From Mesorhizobium sp. M1D.F.Ca.ET.043.01.1.1 (GTDB lineage Bacteria > Pseudomonadota > Alphaproteobacteria > Rhizobiales > Rhizobiaceae), in the NCBI RefSeq assembly GCF_003952385.1, contig NZ_CP034444.1, positions 806,001 through 870,000 of the forward strand: a stretch of 64,000 nucleotides of DNA, in the 5' to 3' direction. Positions 51,556 to 60,296 of the stretch are shown piece after piece. Position 1 is the stretch's first letter; each line of letters starts with the position of its first letter. Under the pieces are notes generated by a model that saw nothing but the letters and a program-made list of their open reading frames with translations, ran no database searches and had not been told where the DNA came from. The translations under genes were made by a program, and so were the position numbers.

Positions 51556-52368
51556 ATGTTGGAAACGGATAAGGTGTTCGCGGGCTCGGTTCCGGAAAAC
51601 TACGACCGCTATATGGTGCCGTTGATTTTCGAGCCCTACGCCGCGGATCTGGCGCGACGGGCAGCGTCGCTCTCACCCGGCTCGGTTCTGGAAATCGCCG
51701 CGGGCACCGGCGTTGTCACCCGCGCGTTGGCGCCAAAACTGCCCTCCGGCGCAAGCTATGTCGTAACCGACCTCAGCCAGCCGATGCTCGATTACGCCGC
51801 TTCGCGGCAAGAACCCGACAGCCGCATCACGTGGCGCCAGGCTGATGCCCTGGCGCTGCCGTTCGAGGACGCGGCCTTCGATGTCGTTTGCTGTCAGTTC
51901 GGCGCGATGTTTTTTCCAGACCGCACGCTTGGCTACCGTGAGGCAAAGCGCGTGCTCAAGCCCGGAGGACGTTTTCTGTTCAACGTATGGGATCGCATCG
52001 AGGAGAATGTCTTTGCGGACGATATAACGAACGCGCTTGCGCGGATTTTTCCGGACGATCCGCCGCGCTTTCTGGCCCGCACGCCGTACGGCTACCACGA
52101 TACGGCACTGATCCGCCGCGAGCTGGAGGACGCAGGTTTCTCCCGAGTGGTGATCGAGACGCGGGCCGAACAAAGTCGTGCATCCTCGCCGCGCATTCCG
52201 GCCGTTGGCTATTGTCAGGGCTCCCCCCTTCGCAACGAAATCGAGGCCAGGGACGCGGGCAAACTGGAAGCGGCGACGGACTATGCCGCATCGGTGATTG
52301 GGGATAGGCACGGCAGCGGCGAGGTCGCGGCCAAAATTCAGGCGCATGTCATAGTGGCTGTGGCCTGA
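51556..52368 (+). CDS. Class I SAM-dependent methyltransferase
   Basis: The 270-residue protein has the Rossmann-like AdoMet site, motif I SVLEIAAGTGVVTRAL (about 47-62), the acidic motif II VTDLSQPMLDYA, and DALALPFEDAAFDVVCCQFG (about 97-116). This is the Methyltransf_11 pattern typical of UbiE/COQ5-like small-molecule methyltransferases. Substrate unknown. It is convergent with the polyketide operon (stop codons seven bases apart) but on the opposite strand, so not part of it. Confidence 0.85.
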   Translation: MLETDKVFAGSVPENYDRYMVPLIFEPYAADLARRAASLSPGSVLEIAAGTGVVTRALAPKLPSGASYVVTDLSQPMLDYAASRQEPDSRITWRQADALALPFEDAAFDVVCCQFGAMFFPDRTLGYREAKRVLKPGGRFLFNVWDRIEENVFADDITNALARIFPDDPPRFLARTPYGYHDTALIRRELEDAGFSRVVIETRAEQSRASSPRIPAVGYCQGSPLRNEIEARDAGKLEAATDYAASVIGDRHGSGEVAAKIQAHVIVAVA

Positions 52369-52374
52369 GGCAGT

Positions 52375-53628
52375 TTATCGAGCAAGGCGTGCATCGGCGA
52401 GGCCGGGAACGGCTTTCGTCTTGCCGCTAAGCCGCGCCCCCAGCGTCAACGTCCGCGGGAAATTGCGGACGACCGCCTCTATCAAGGCTGCGCCGCCGGG
52501 GCCAAGGGCCAGTCGGGCGATGGCTTCGGCGGCGACGATCCGTGTCATGAACAATCCCCGCCAGGCCGCCTCGTAGCGCCTGCCGGCCGCCTCGAGCTTC
52601 CCCTGCCCGCTTGCCGCCCCGCCGAGCTCATGTGCCAGAAGCCAGCCGGACTGAAGCGCCATCGATATGCCCTCGGCGATGATCGGATGCGACTCGCCGG
52701 CGGCATTGCCGACGCGGAAGATGTCCGCTTCGTAGCCGGCGCGGATGCCTGGCCGGATCGGACCGGCGGCAAGCCACGGACCGTCGCGGCGGGCCTGCTC
52801 CAGGGCGTCCCGCACGCCCCGGCAAGTCGCCAGGATGTGATGCTCGACGGCCTCGGCCGCCGTGACATGGCCGCCGCCCGCGCGGGCAAGGCTGGCGCGC
52901 AGCCGGGTCAGCACATTGCGCCTTATGCAGCAGGAGATCGACATACGGCCGTGGTCGGCGAGCACCATGCCGCCATAGCCGCCCGGGAATGTCAGCAGCG
53001 GCATCAGGTCGGGCGGCAGCGATGATCCGGTGAAATGCGCCTTGAAGCCGAGCAGGTCCGAGGGGCGATTGACCTTTCCAAGCTGGCTCGGCAGCGGCCC
53101 CGGCTCCCACGAGCCGTGCGCGGCGACGATCACCGGCGCCCGAAGGATCGTCGCCTCGTCGGGGGAGCTGCCGCCTTTAGCCTGGATCCGCACCGCCTGG
53201 CGATCACCGTCGCGTTCGACGGCGATGGCGCGACTGGGCTGGAAGATTTCCGCGCCAGCCGAGCGGGCGGCATCGAGCAGCAAGCTATCCAATATGTCGC
53301 GGCCAAGCGCGCGGCCGAAACCGTCTCTTGCCGCGGGTCCAGCACGCGCGCCCGGCATTGGCGCCTCGATGCGGGTGTCGCCGGAAAACAGGCCGACCCG
53401 GCGGACTTCGGGACCGGCCTCGGCGCGCCAGGAATCGCCGATCCCCAACCTGTCGAGGAGCGCGAGGTTGCTTGCCGAAATGTATTCGCCGCACACCTTG
53501 CGGCGCGGAAACGCGCTCTTTTCCACGATCGCGACGGCCCATCCGCGCCGGGCGAGCGCCAGCGCCGCAGACGCGCCCGCCGGACCGCCACCGATGACGA
53601 TCGCATCGTGGGTTGGCCGCCTCATCAC
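52375..53628 (-). CDS. FAD-dependent oxidoreductase (geranylgeranyl reductase / phenol hydroxylase-like) of the polyketide operon
   Basis: The 417-residue flavoprotein has the N-terminal dinucleotide motif AIVIGGGPAGASAALAL (about 9-25), an inner RKVCGEYISASNL, and the second FAD site RVGNAAGESHPIIAEGISMAL. It fits the family that includes geranylgeranyl reductases, UbiH-like monooxygenases and the SrsC-type flavoprotein of Streptomyces phenolic-lipid biosynthesis. It starts on the ATGA overlap with the preceding methyltransferase gene and is the last of three coupled genes headed by a type III polyketide synthase. A role in oxidising the polyketide ring, perhaps to a quinol or quinone, is inferred. 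Confidence 0.83.
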   Translation of the reverse strand: MMRRPTHDAIVIGGGPAGASAALALARRGWAVAIVEKSAFPRRKVCGEYISASNLALLDRLGIGDSWRAEAGPEVRRVGLFSGDTRIEAPMPGARAGPAARDGFGRALGRDILDSLLLDAARSAGAEIFQPSRAIAVERDGDRQAVRIQAKGGSSPDEATILRAPVIVAAHGSWEPGPLPSQLGKVNRPSDLLGFKAHFTGSSLPPDLMPLLTFPGGYGGMVLADHGRMSISCCIRRNVLTRLRASLARAGGGHVTAAEAVEHHILATCRGVRDALEQARRDGPWLAAGPIRPGIRAGYEADIFRVGNAAGESHPIIAEGISMALQSGWLLAHELGGAASGQGKLEAAGRRYEAAWRGLFMTRIVAAEAIARLALGPGGAALIEAVVRNFPRTLTLGARLSGKTKAVPGLADARLAR

Positions 53629-54338
53629 GCATCCGCCGCCGGCGCCGCGCCGACGAAGACATGGGAGAAAGGCCCGGCGCGCCGCTCCTCCAGCGGTCTC
53701 CCGCCGGCGGCGCTCCAGAGGTCGGAAAGCTCGCTGCCGCGAAAGCCGGCGCGCACGCTCTGGACCGCGTCATGCCGGGTGACGTCGTTGACGCCGATTG
53801 CCGGCAGAAGCCGGGCGGCGGTCAGCGCGAAGCCTGTCCGCAGCGGTTCCGACGCCAGAATGAGCGGAGCCTTGCGCCGCAAAAGTGAAAACAGGAGCAG
53901 CAGTCCGGCGTCGTCGAAATGATGCAGGAACAGGTTGACTGTGATCGCGTCGAAGCGCCTGCCATCCGCCCTGCCCGCCCAATCGAACACATCGGCGGTG
54001 ACGGTTTCGACCGTCCATCCCAGAGCGGCGAAATCCGCCGCGAGCTTTGGCGTGACGAGAGCGACCCGATCGAGCATCGTAAGTTCCACCTCGCGCCAGT
54101 CCCTTGCCATGCGCCGGGCCACCCTCAGCATTAAGGTGCCGTCGCCGGCGCCGATCTCCAGGATGTGGTCGGGCGGCCGCGGCAAGAATTTCCGCATGAG
54201 CGATGCCATGATTGGCGCCTGGAACATCAGCGCATTGATGCGCCGCAGGTCGCGGCGCGAGGCAAGCGCCCGTTGATCGTCGGCCGCGAGGCGATCGAGG
54301 ATTTCCGGGATGAGGCTGCGCTGGGCGAGCGCGCTCAT
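53625..54338 (-). CDS. Class I methyltransferase of the type III polyketide operon
   Basis: The 237-residue protein carries AdoMet motif I DHILEIGAGDGTLMLRVARR (about 57-76) and VELTMLDRVALVTP. Central FDAITVNLFLHHFDDAG matches methyltransferases acting on lipid-like or aromatic acceptors. It overlaps both neighbours by four bases (ATGA type), so the three proteins are made in fixed ratio. In the characterised srs operon of Streptomyces the equivalent enzyme methylates the alkylresorcinol; this is the model here, not a proof. Confidence 0.83.
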   Translation of the reverse strand: MSALAQRSLIPEILDRLAADDQRALASRRDLRRINALMFQAPIMASLMRKFLPRPPDHILEIGAGDGTLMLRVARRMARDWREVELTMLDRVALVTPKLAADFAALGWTVETVTADVFDWAGRADGRRFDAITVNLFLHHFDDAGLLLLFSLLRRKAPLILASEPLRTGFALTAARLLPAIGVNDVTRHDAVQSVRAGFRGSELSDLWSAAGGRPLEERRAGPFSHVFVGAAPAADA

Positions 54339-55402
54339 GAGACGGTCCTGAACAGCATGGTCTCCGCCGTCAGCCCAGGTCCGAACGACAGGCCGCAGCC
54401 GAGCAGCCCGCCCGGCTTCTTCAGCATCTCTTCCATCACGAACATGACAGTCGGCGACGACATGTTGCCGTATCGGCGCAGCACCTCGCGCGACGCTTCA
54501 AGCGCGGCCGGCTCGAGGTCCAGCGCCCTCTCGACGGCGTCGAGAATGGTGCGGCCGCCGGGATGCACGGCCCAGAGGTCGATCGCCTCTGCAGCCCGGC
54601 CGCCGAGGAGGGCGTCCTGGTTGCTGCGCAGCGCGTGCTGGACCGCCGCCGGCACCTGGCCCGAAAGATACATGTCGAAGCCGTGGTCGCGGATGTCCCA
54701 GGTCATCAAGTCCCGCCGCTCGTCCGCAACGGTGCAACAGAAGGAGTCGAGCTCTATGCCGGGCGGCTCGGCGGTGACGAGGCTCGCCGCGCAGCCATCG
54801 CCCCAAAGGCAGAAGGACAAGAGCTTTTCCAGCTCGCTGGTCTCCCTGATGTGCAGGGTGCAAACCTCGATATTGACCAGCAGCACCCTCGCCTGCGGAT
54901 CCGAGCGGACGATGTGGCGGGCAAGCTTGAGGCCGTTGACCGCTGCATAGCAGCCCATGAAGCCGATCATCGTGCGTTCGATGTTGTCGGGAAGGTTGCA
55001 GCGCCGAACCAGGTCGAGGTCGATGCCGGGCGCCGAGAAACCGGTGCAAGAGGTGACGATGAGATGGGTGATGCGCGACGCCTCGTTGCCGAGGTGAAGT
55101 CCGTCAACGGCCTTTTGCGCAAGCACAGGCGCGGCTTCGCTGTACATCGCCATTCTGGCGGCCGTACCGGGGAACGCGCCGCGCCTGAAGGTTCCGGCAA
55201 GGTCGACCGACGGCCCTTCGGGGTCGAGGGCGGGCGCGAAGCAGGAAAAGCGGTGCTCGATGCCGGCGAGGCCGGCCATGCGTTCGAATATCCTGCTGCG
55301 ATCGGCGGCAAGCATCGAGCCCGCGTAGCGTAGGTAGAACTGATGAACTTCGTGCTCCGGAACCGCAGTCGCGATGCGGTTGATATAGGCGTTGGCGGGC
55401 AT
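54335..55402 (-). CDS. Type III polyketide synthase (chalcone synthase-like)
   Basis: The 355-residue protein is a full-length type III PKS. The catalytic triad is readable: Cys119 in VTSCTGFSAPGID, His280 in WAVHPGGRTIL and Asn313 in YGNMSSP, with the C-terminal SFGPGLTAE. Such homodimers extend a starter acyl-CoA with malonyl-CoA and cyclise the chain to pyrones, resorcinols or phloroglucinols. Bacterial members next to a methyltransferase and flavoprotein usually make alkyl-pyrones or alkylresorcinol phenolic lipids. It heads the operon. The upstream 280 bases hold no regulator gene. Confidence 0.92.
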   Translation of the reverse strand: MPANAYINRIATAVPEHEVHQFYLRYAGSMLAADRSRIFERMAGLAGIEHRFSCFAPALDPEGPSVDLAGTFRRGAFPGTAARMAMYSEAAPVLAQKAVDGLHLGNEASRITHLIVTSCTGFSAPGIDLDLVRRCNLPDNIERTMIGFMGCYAAVNGLKLARHIVRSDPQARVLLVNIEVCTLHIRETSELEKLLSFCLWGDGCAASLVTAEPPGIELDSFCCTVADERRDLMTWDIRDHGFDMYLSGQVPAAVQHALRSNQDALLGGRAAEAIDLWAVHPGGRTILDAVERALDLEPAALEASREVLRRYGNMSSPTVMFVMEEMLKKPGGLLGCGLSFGPGLTAETMLFRTVS

Positions 55403-55684
55403 GTTCTGTCTCCCTGGGCGTCGGGCGCGGTGCGCGCTGTTGCCGGAGGGGTTCCTTGCTCACAGGGGCTACTGTCAGATGCCAGGCGTTGAGCGTTGCC
55501 TGTTCGATAAACGTTTCGGAAAACCTGTTTCTTCCAGGGCGTATGATCCCGGGCCAAAACTTCGCAAACGATCAGGCGCAAAATCAAAGTGTTACAGTCC
55601 TTTCCGCAAGCGGAGACGCGCCGTGCCACAAGAGCATGGAGCCGACGGGAAGCTTCAGCCTGTCGGGCAAAAACTTCGGGCCGG

Positions 55685-55843
55685 TCACTTCGTGCCCTGC
55701 GCCGTTCCGGGTACGATCAAGGCACCCTGATCGCGCTCCGAATATCTGAAGCCGATGAAGAACAAGGCGATGATGATGAGACAGAGCGCCAGCACGATGG
55801 CTAGGGTCCTTCCCGGATTTTCGGCAGGCGGTTTGTCTTCCAT
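55685..55843 (-). CDS. Tiny single-helix membrane protein
   Basis: This short frame encodes 52 residues: a polar start (MEDKPPAENPGRT), one clean membrane helix (LAIVLALCLIIIALFFIGF, about 14-32), then a charged tail RYSERDQGALIVPGTAQGTK. A weak ribosome site (GAGG) precedes the ATG. Such proteins are common in rhizobia and often accompany larger membrane proteins. It lies 100 bases from the multicopper oxidase gene on the same strand and might be transcribed with it. Function unknown. Confidence 0.55.
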   Translation of the reverse strand: MEDKPPAENPGRTLAIVLALCLIIIALFFIGFRYSERDQGALIVPGTAQGTK

Positions 55844-55943
55844 GGCAGTTCGCCTCGCCTATAAACCCTGCGCGAGCGTCAAGAGTTCCAAGCTCTGAAG
55901 GCGCGCGCCGGATCCGGAAGGCCGACGGAACGCCCCGTCGCGA

Positions 55944-57857
55944 TCACGTGACGTCGATGACGACCATCAGCCCGCCTCCGCCCTTCTCCTCGACATTGTT
56001 GTTGGTCGTGTGATGCGGGATGTGGCAGTGGATGAGCCACTTGCCCGGGCGCTGTGCCTTCCAAACGACGTCATAGCGCTGGCCCGGCCCGACATTGACC
56101 GTGTCAGCGAGGAAGCGAGCCGAGGCTGGAACCGTCTCGCCGTCGCGAGCGACGACCTCGAACGGGCCGCCATGGATGTGCATCGGGTGGATGAGGCCGT
56201 TGTTGGTGCCGATGAAGCGGACCTTCAGCGTCTCGCCGACCTTCATGCGGATCGTATCGGTCGAGGGATAGGCCTTGCCGTTGATGGTGAAGAAGTTCGG
56301 CATACCGCCGTCCATAGGCATTGAGGGATAGGTCAGGCCCTCCCGCACCAGCCATTCCTGCAGCTCGATGACATAGTCATGATCGGCGGCGACCTCGTCG
56401 GCGGGATTGGCGGGATCGACGATCAGCGCACCGTAGAGGCCGAGCGCCTGGGTCCGGTCGGGCTTGGCGTGCGGATGATAGAAATAGGTGCCGTGCTGGG
56501 TGGCCGTGAATTCGTAGGAATAGGTCTGTCCAGGCTCGATCGGCGCCTGGGTGATCTCGGCCGGCCCGTCCATCTGGTTGGGCAGGATCAAGCCATGCCA
56601 GTGCACCGTCGTCTCCTCCGGCAAGCCGTTGATGACGTCGATGCGGACACGGTCTCCCTGGCGTATATGAATGCGCGGGCCCGGAATCTGGCCGTTATAG
56701 GCATAGGCGTCGACCGCCACGTCCGGCAGGATCTGCCAGCGGCCCACCGACGGCCTGAGCTCAAACACCTTCACTCCATTCTCCATGCGGAACGGCAATT
56801 CCTGATCTCCCTTGGCCACAAGATCGTAGGAGGCGGTCACCAGGCGCGGGTCGGCCGCCGCCATGTCGCGCATGGCGTCGGCCGGCGTGTCGCGGTCCAT
56901 GATCATGCCCTGCGGCATGATCACCCCGCCGACGTCGCGAGCCGACAAGGTCAGGTTCAGCCAGTTCGCAGGCGCGATCATTCCGATGGCAAGCGCGACC
57001 AGCGAGGCCATGCCGAGGGCGGTGATCTGCGGCGTGGTCGCATCCGAGCGCATGTGATGGCCAGCGCCGCCGTTGCCGGAGGCCGGGCCGCCGCCTTGCC
57101 GATGATGACCATGGCCGCCCGCATCAGCCTGCTGCATTTGCATTCGCGCATGCCGTCCCCTCACGGGCTGGGCAGCCGCCTTGGCCGCCTTTTCGCGCTC
57201 CGTCATCAGGCCATGCTTCAGCCCGCGCGCGACCAGCCAGACATTGGCCGGGTAGGCCAGCGTGAAGCCGGCGATCACGCCGATCGACATCACGCCCCAG
57301 AACAGAAGCTCGGTCGGTTCCATGGCGCGCATGTCACGGCCCATCATCAGGAAACTCATGACCGGCGCCATGCCGGCCATCATGAAGTTCATGGAGATGA
57401 ACTCGGGCTGGAAGCTCCTGCGGACGTTTTCCCAATAGCTGCCGCCCATCATCGATTTCATGAAAAGCGACTGGAAGATGAAGAGGCCGAAGGCGAAGCC
57501 GGCAAGATATTCAACGATGAGGTCGAGCCACATCGGCAGGCCGAGCGTGGCGGTGACGACCGCGGCAAGGATGATGCCGGTGGCATCGCCGGCGACGCAA
57601 TGGATGGTCGAGCCGACGCCCTGTTTCCAGAGCGGGCCGGTAAAGGCCTCGTGCTCGCCGGGACGCGGCTCCTTGTCGGCCAACACATAAAGAAGCAGGC
57701 CGAGCGGGCCCATATAGAGAGTCACAAGGATGAAGCCCCATTTCATCACCACCGGCTCGGGATTGTTGCGGTACTGGTCGAAGCCGACATAGAGCGTCGA
57801 CGCCGCCGCGAGCACGAACCAGGCAAGGAGGAAATAGTCGATCGGTTGGATGAGCAT
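55944..57857 (-). CDS. Membrane-anchored multicopper oxidase fused to a DUF4396 domain
   Basis: With the ATG at 57857 the 637-residue protein has two parts. Residues 1 to about 290 are a multi-helix membrane domain of DUF4396 type (MLIQPIDYFLLAWFVLAAAS, WGFILVTLYMGPLGLLLYVL, MMGGSYWENVRRSF) followed by a His/Met-rich linker. Residues about 330-637 are a multicopper oxidase with ligand motifs TTVHWHGL, YFYHPHAK, HPMHIHG and WLIHCHIPHH. It would oxidise Cu(I), Mn or phenolics at the periplasmic face. The fusion of membrane and oxidase parts is unusual. It is divergent from a second multicopper oxidase at 58050, with a CueR-like promoter between them. Confidence 0.84.
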   Translation of the reverse strand: MLIQPIDYFLLAWFVLAAASTLYVGFDQYRNNPEPVVMKWGFILVTLYMGPLGLLLYVLADKEPRPGEHEAFTGPLWKQGVGSTIHCVAGDATGIILAAVVTATLGLPMWLDLIVEYLAGFAFGLFIFQSLFMKSMMGGSYWENVRRSFQPEFISMNFMMAGMAPVMSFLMMGRDMRAMEPTELLFWGVMSIGVIAGFTLAYPANVWLVARGLKHGLMTEREKAAKAAAQPVRGRHARMQMQQADAGGHGHHRQGGGPASGNGGAGHHMRSDATTPQITALGMASLVALAIGMIAPANWLNLTLSARDVGGVIMPQGMIMDRDTPADAMRDMAAADPRLVTASYDLVAKGDQELPFRMENGVKVFELRPSVGRWQILPDVAVDAYAYNGQIPGPRIHIRQGDRVRIDVINGLPEETTVHWHGLILPNQMDGPAEITQAPIEPGQTYSYEFTATQHGTYFYHPHAKPDRTQALGLYGALIVDPANPADEVAADHDYVIELQEWLVREGLTYPSMPMDGGMPNFFTINGKAYPSTDTIRMKVGETLKVRFIGTNNGLIHPMHIHGGPFEVVARDGETVPASARFLADTVNVGPGQRYDVVWKAQRPGKWLIHCHIPHHTTNNNVEEKGGGGLMVVIDVT

Positions 57858-57967
57858 GATGCGGCCTCTGCTCGATGAAACGGCTGGTTGCATCCCGTGC
57901 GCATGAACGCGGCCGGGGCCACTACGATCCATTCGCCGGAAATTCCGGCGCGAGGCTTCGATCGGGC

Positions 57968-57998
57968 TTGACCTTCCAGCAACTGGAACCCTTAGCGT
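57968..57998 (+). promoter_or_regulatory. CueR/MerR-type copper-responsive promoter
   Basis: TTGACC (57968-57973) and TAGCGT (57993-57998) are 19 bases apart, the stretched spacing of MerR-family promoters. Between them lies the palindrome CCTTCCAG-CAA-CTGGAACC (57972-57990), close to the CueR consensus. It points toward the multicopper oxidase and cytochrome genes at 58050. The cueR gene itself is not in the window. The match is visible; regulation by copper is inferred. Confidence 0.7.
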
Positions 57999-58049
57999 CG
58001 GGGCCAGACCTTTCGGCGGGACCTTCTGATCGAGATCGAGGAGAAAAAG

Positions 58050-59570
58050 ATGCATCGTCGCGGCTTTCTGGCAGCCGGCCTGGCAACGGCTCTGTCGGTC
58101 CCTCGCGCGCTGGCGCAGATGAAGATGGATGGCATGTCGAACATGGATTCCATGCCGGGGATGGGCGGCCATGCGGGCCACGACATGGGCGCCATGTCGA
58201 AAGGCCCGGCCCCGCTGCCAGAAGGCGAGGCGCTGCGCGAGCTATCGCTGCTTGCCAACGACGCCGGCCGGCCCGGCCTGTTCAGGGCGAGGCTGACGGC
58301 GGCGCCCGCCACGGCGCGTTTCGCCGCTGACCGGGACACTCCGATCCTTGGCTATAACGGCATGAGCCCGGGCCCGCTGATCGAGGCCCATGAGGGCGAC
58401 CGCGTCGAGATCACTTTCGCCAACCGGATCGAGGGCGAGCCAAGCACCATCCACTGGCACGGCATGCCGGTGCCCGCCGGCCAGGACGGCAATCCGATGG
58501 ACCAGGTGGCGGCGGGTGCGGACCGCGTCTACGCCTTCGAGCTGCCGGAAGGCAGCGCCGGCTCCTACTGGTATCATCCGCATCCGCACGGCCGGACGGC
58601 CGAGCAGGTCTATCGCGGCCTTGCCGGCGCCTTCGTCGTCAAGGCCAAGGCCGATCCCGTTCCTACGGCCTATGGCGACACGGTGCTCATGTTCACCGAC
58701 CTTCGCCTTGCCGCTGACGGCTCGATGCCCGAAAGCGATATGAAGGATCTGATGAACGGCCGCGTCGGCGACCATGTCCTGGTCAACGGCCAGAAGAACC
58801 CGCGGCTCGCCATGGCGATGGGCGCGAAGCGGCGCCTGCGGCTCTACAACGCCACCAATGCGCGCTTCCTCAGGCTTGCCTTCGATGGCGCGGCGATGAC
58901 GATCATCGGGACAGACGGCGGCCTGCTGGGGAAGCCGGTTGCGGCCGACGAGATCCTCCTCAGCCCCGCCGAGCGCGTCGAGCTGGTCGTCGCCTTCGAC
59001 CGGCCCGGCGCCGCAACGCTCACCGCGCTCGACTACGACCGCGGCTGGATGGGTCCCGGCCAGCCTGCGGATGCCGGGCTGACGCTGCTGACGGTCGACG
59101 TCTCCGAGACGCCGGCGGAAGCGATGCCGCCGCTGCCCGAGCAGCTCAGGCCGATCGCGCCGCTTGGGCAGCCCACGGTCAGCCGCCGCTTCGTGTTCAC
59201 CGAGACCATGGCGATGAACGCCACCGGCATGGAGATGGGCTTCCTGATCAACGGCAAGGCCTTCGACATGGAGCGCGTCGACATCGTCGCCAGGGCCGGC
59301 GAGACCGAGCTCTGGGAAATCGTCAACCAGGCCGATATGGACCACCCGTTCCATCTCCACGGCACGCAGTTCCAGGTGGTGGAGCGCGAGCGCGACGGCA
59401 AGGTCTCGAAGCAGCCCTATCTCGCCTGGAAGGATACGGTGAACGTGGCGCGCGGCGAGACGGTGCGGCTCAAGTTGCGCCAGGAGCGGCCGGGGCCGCG
59501 CATGTATCACTGCCATATCCTCGAGCATGAGCAGCTCGGCATGATGGGCATTGTCGACGTGCAGGCATGA
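58050..59570 (+). CDS. CueO-like periplasmic multicopper oxidase
   Basis: The 506-residue protein has a Tat-like signal (MHRRGFLAAGLATALSVPRALA), a Met/His-rich stretch (MKMDGMSNMDSMPGMGG, about 24-40) and three cupredoxin domains. Copper-ligand motifs are TIHWHGMPVP, YWYHPHPHG, HPFHLHGTQF and MYHCHILEHEQLGMM, the last with an axial methionine. Such enzymes detoxify Cu(I) by oxidation. GGAG before the ATG and a CueR-like promoter 50 bases upstream support copper induction. The stop overlaps the cytochrome gene's start (ATGA), so the two are translationally coupled. Confidence 0.92.
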   Translation: MHRRGFLAAGLATALSVPRALAQMKMDGMSNMDSMPGMGGHAGHDMGAMSKGPAPLPEGEALRELSLLANDAGRPGLFRARLTAAPATARFAADRDTPILGYNGMSPGPLIEAHEGDRVEITFANRIEGEPSTIHWHGMPVPAGQDGNPMDQVAAGADRVYAFELPEGSAGSYWYHPHPHGRTAEQVYRGLAGAFVVKAKADPVPTAYGDTVLMFTDLRLAADGSMPESDMKDLMNGRVGDHVLVNGQKNPRLAMAMGAKRRLRLYNATNARFLRLAFDGAAMTIIGTDGGLLGKPVAADEILLSPAERVELVVAFDRPGAATLTALDYDRGWMGPGQPADAGLTLLTVDVSETPAEAMPPLPEQLRPIAPLGQPTVSRRFVFTETMAMNATGMEMGFLINGKAFDMERVDIVARAGETELWEIVNQADMDHPFHLHGTQFQVVERERDGKVSKQPYLAWKDTVNVARGETVRLKLRQERPGPRMYHCHILEHEQLGMMGIVDVQA

Positions 59571-60130
59571 GGTCCGGCGTCGGGCACGCGGCGGCGGTGC
59601 TGGCGCTGGCCGGCTCGCTGCTCGCCGCCCCGTCGCTGGCAGAGGGGCCAAGCAATGCAATCGTCAAGGCGCGCCAGGCTTCGATGAAGGAGATGGCGGC
59701 GGCCGCGAAGGCGATCGCCGAGATGTTCGACGGCAAGCGCGCCTATGAGCCGGCGGCCTTCAGGGCGGCAGCGGGCACGCTCAGCGCCCGCACCGGCCCT
59801 GCCCTGATCGCGGAATTCCCTGCCGGCACGCTGGGCGCGCCGTCAGCTGCCAAACCGGAAGTCGACCAGGCCCGGCCGGAGTTCGAGGCGCTCGCCCGCC
59901 ACATCGGCCGGCTCGCCGATGCGCTCGCCGCCAAAGCAGAGAAGGCGCCGGCCGGGATCACCGCCGACATGCGGATGACCGGTCCGCCAATGGATGGCGG
60001 CAGCCTGCTCGGCAAGCGGCCGCGCGCAGCGCGGGCCGATCCCGCCGGCATGCCGGCCGAACATCTCCTGCACCTCATCCTGCAGGACTGTTCGAGCTGC
60101 CATTCGAAGTTCCGGCAAAGGCAGCAGTGA
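59567..60130 (+). CDS. Exported c'-type cytochrome (class II cytochrome c)
   Basis: The 187-residue protein has a signal peptide (about 1-25, LALAGSLLAAPSLA) and a four-helix-bundle body. It has a single heme site near the C-terminus, CSSCHSKFR (about 175-183), as in class II cytochromes c such as cytochrome c' and c-556. The start overlaps the stop of the multicopper oxidase gene. A partner carrying electrons to or from the oxidase, or a ligand-binding sensor, is plausible. The pairing with CueO-like oxidases is known in several proteobacteria; the precise role here is inferred. Confidence 0.85.
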   Translation: MRSGVGHAAAVLALAGSLLAAPSLAEGPSNAIVKARQASMKEMAAAAKAIAEMFDGKRAYEPAAFRAAAGTLSARTGPALIAEFPAGTLGAPSAAKPEVDQARPEFEALARHIGRLADALAAKAEKAPAGITADMRMTGPPMDGGSLLGKRPRAARADPAGMPAEHLLHLILQDCSSCHSKFRQRQQ

Positions 60131-60152
60131 GGCGCGAGCAGCTCGACTATTT

Positions 60153-60212
60153 GCTTTACACAATTCCGGACGGAAGACCGCCACGCACTTTTCTGGAATT
60201 GCTCTTGGCCAG
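60153..60212. repeat. Second copy of the AGCAATTCC repeat (inverted, first half only)
   Basis: Read on the minus strand this gives AGAGCAATTCCAGAAAAGTG then the CCGTCCGGAATTG stretch, matching the first hairpin of the 5529-5632 element with a few differences. The second hairpin is missing. It lies downstream of the cytochrome c' gene. Confidence 0.7.
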
Positions 60213-60296
60213 CGCCGTTCTGCACATTTAAATCAGAACGTGCTAATGTTGCGCAGCCATTGCCTATCCGTGCATGGCAGGTTTAGGGAGGATGCG

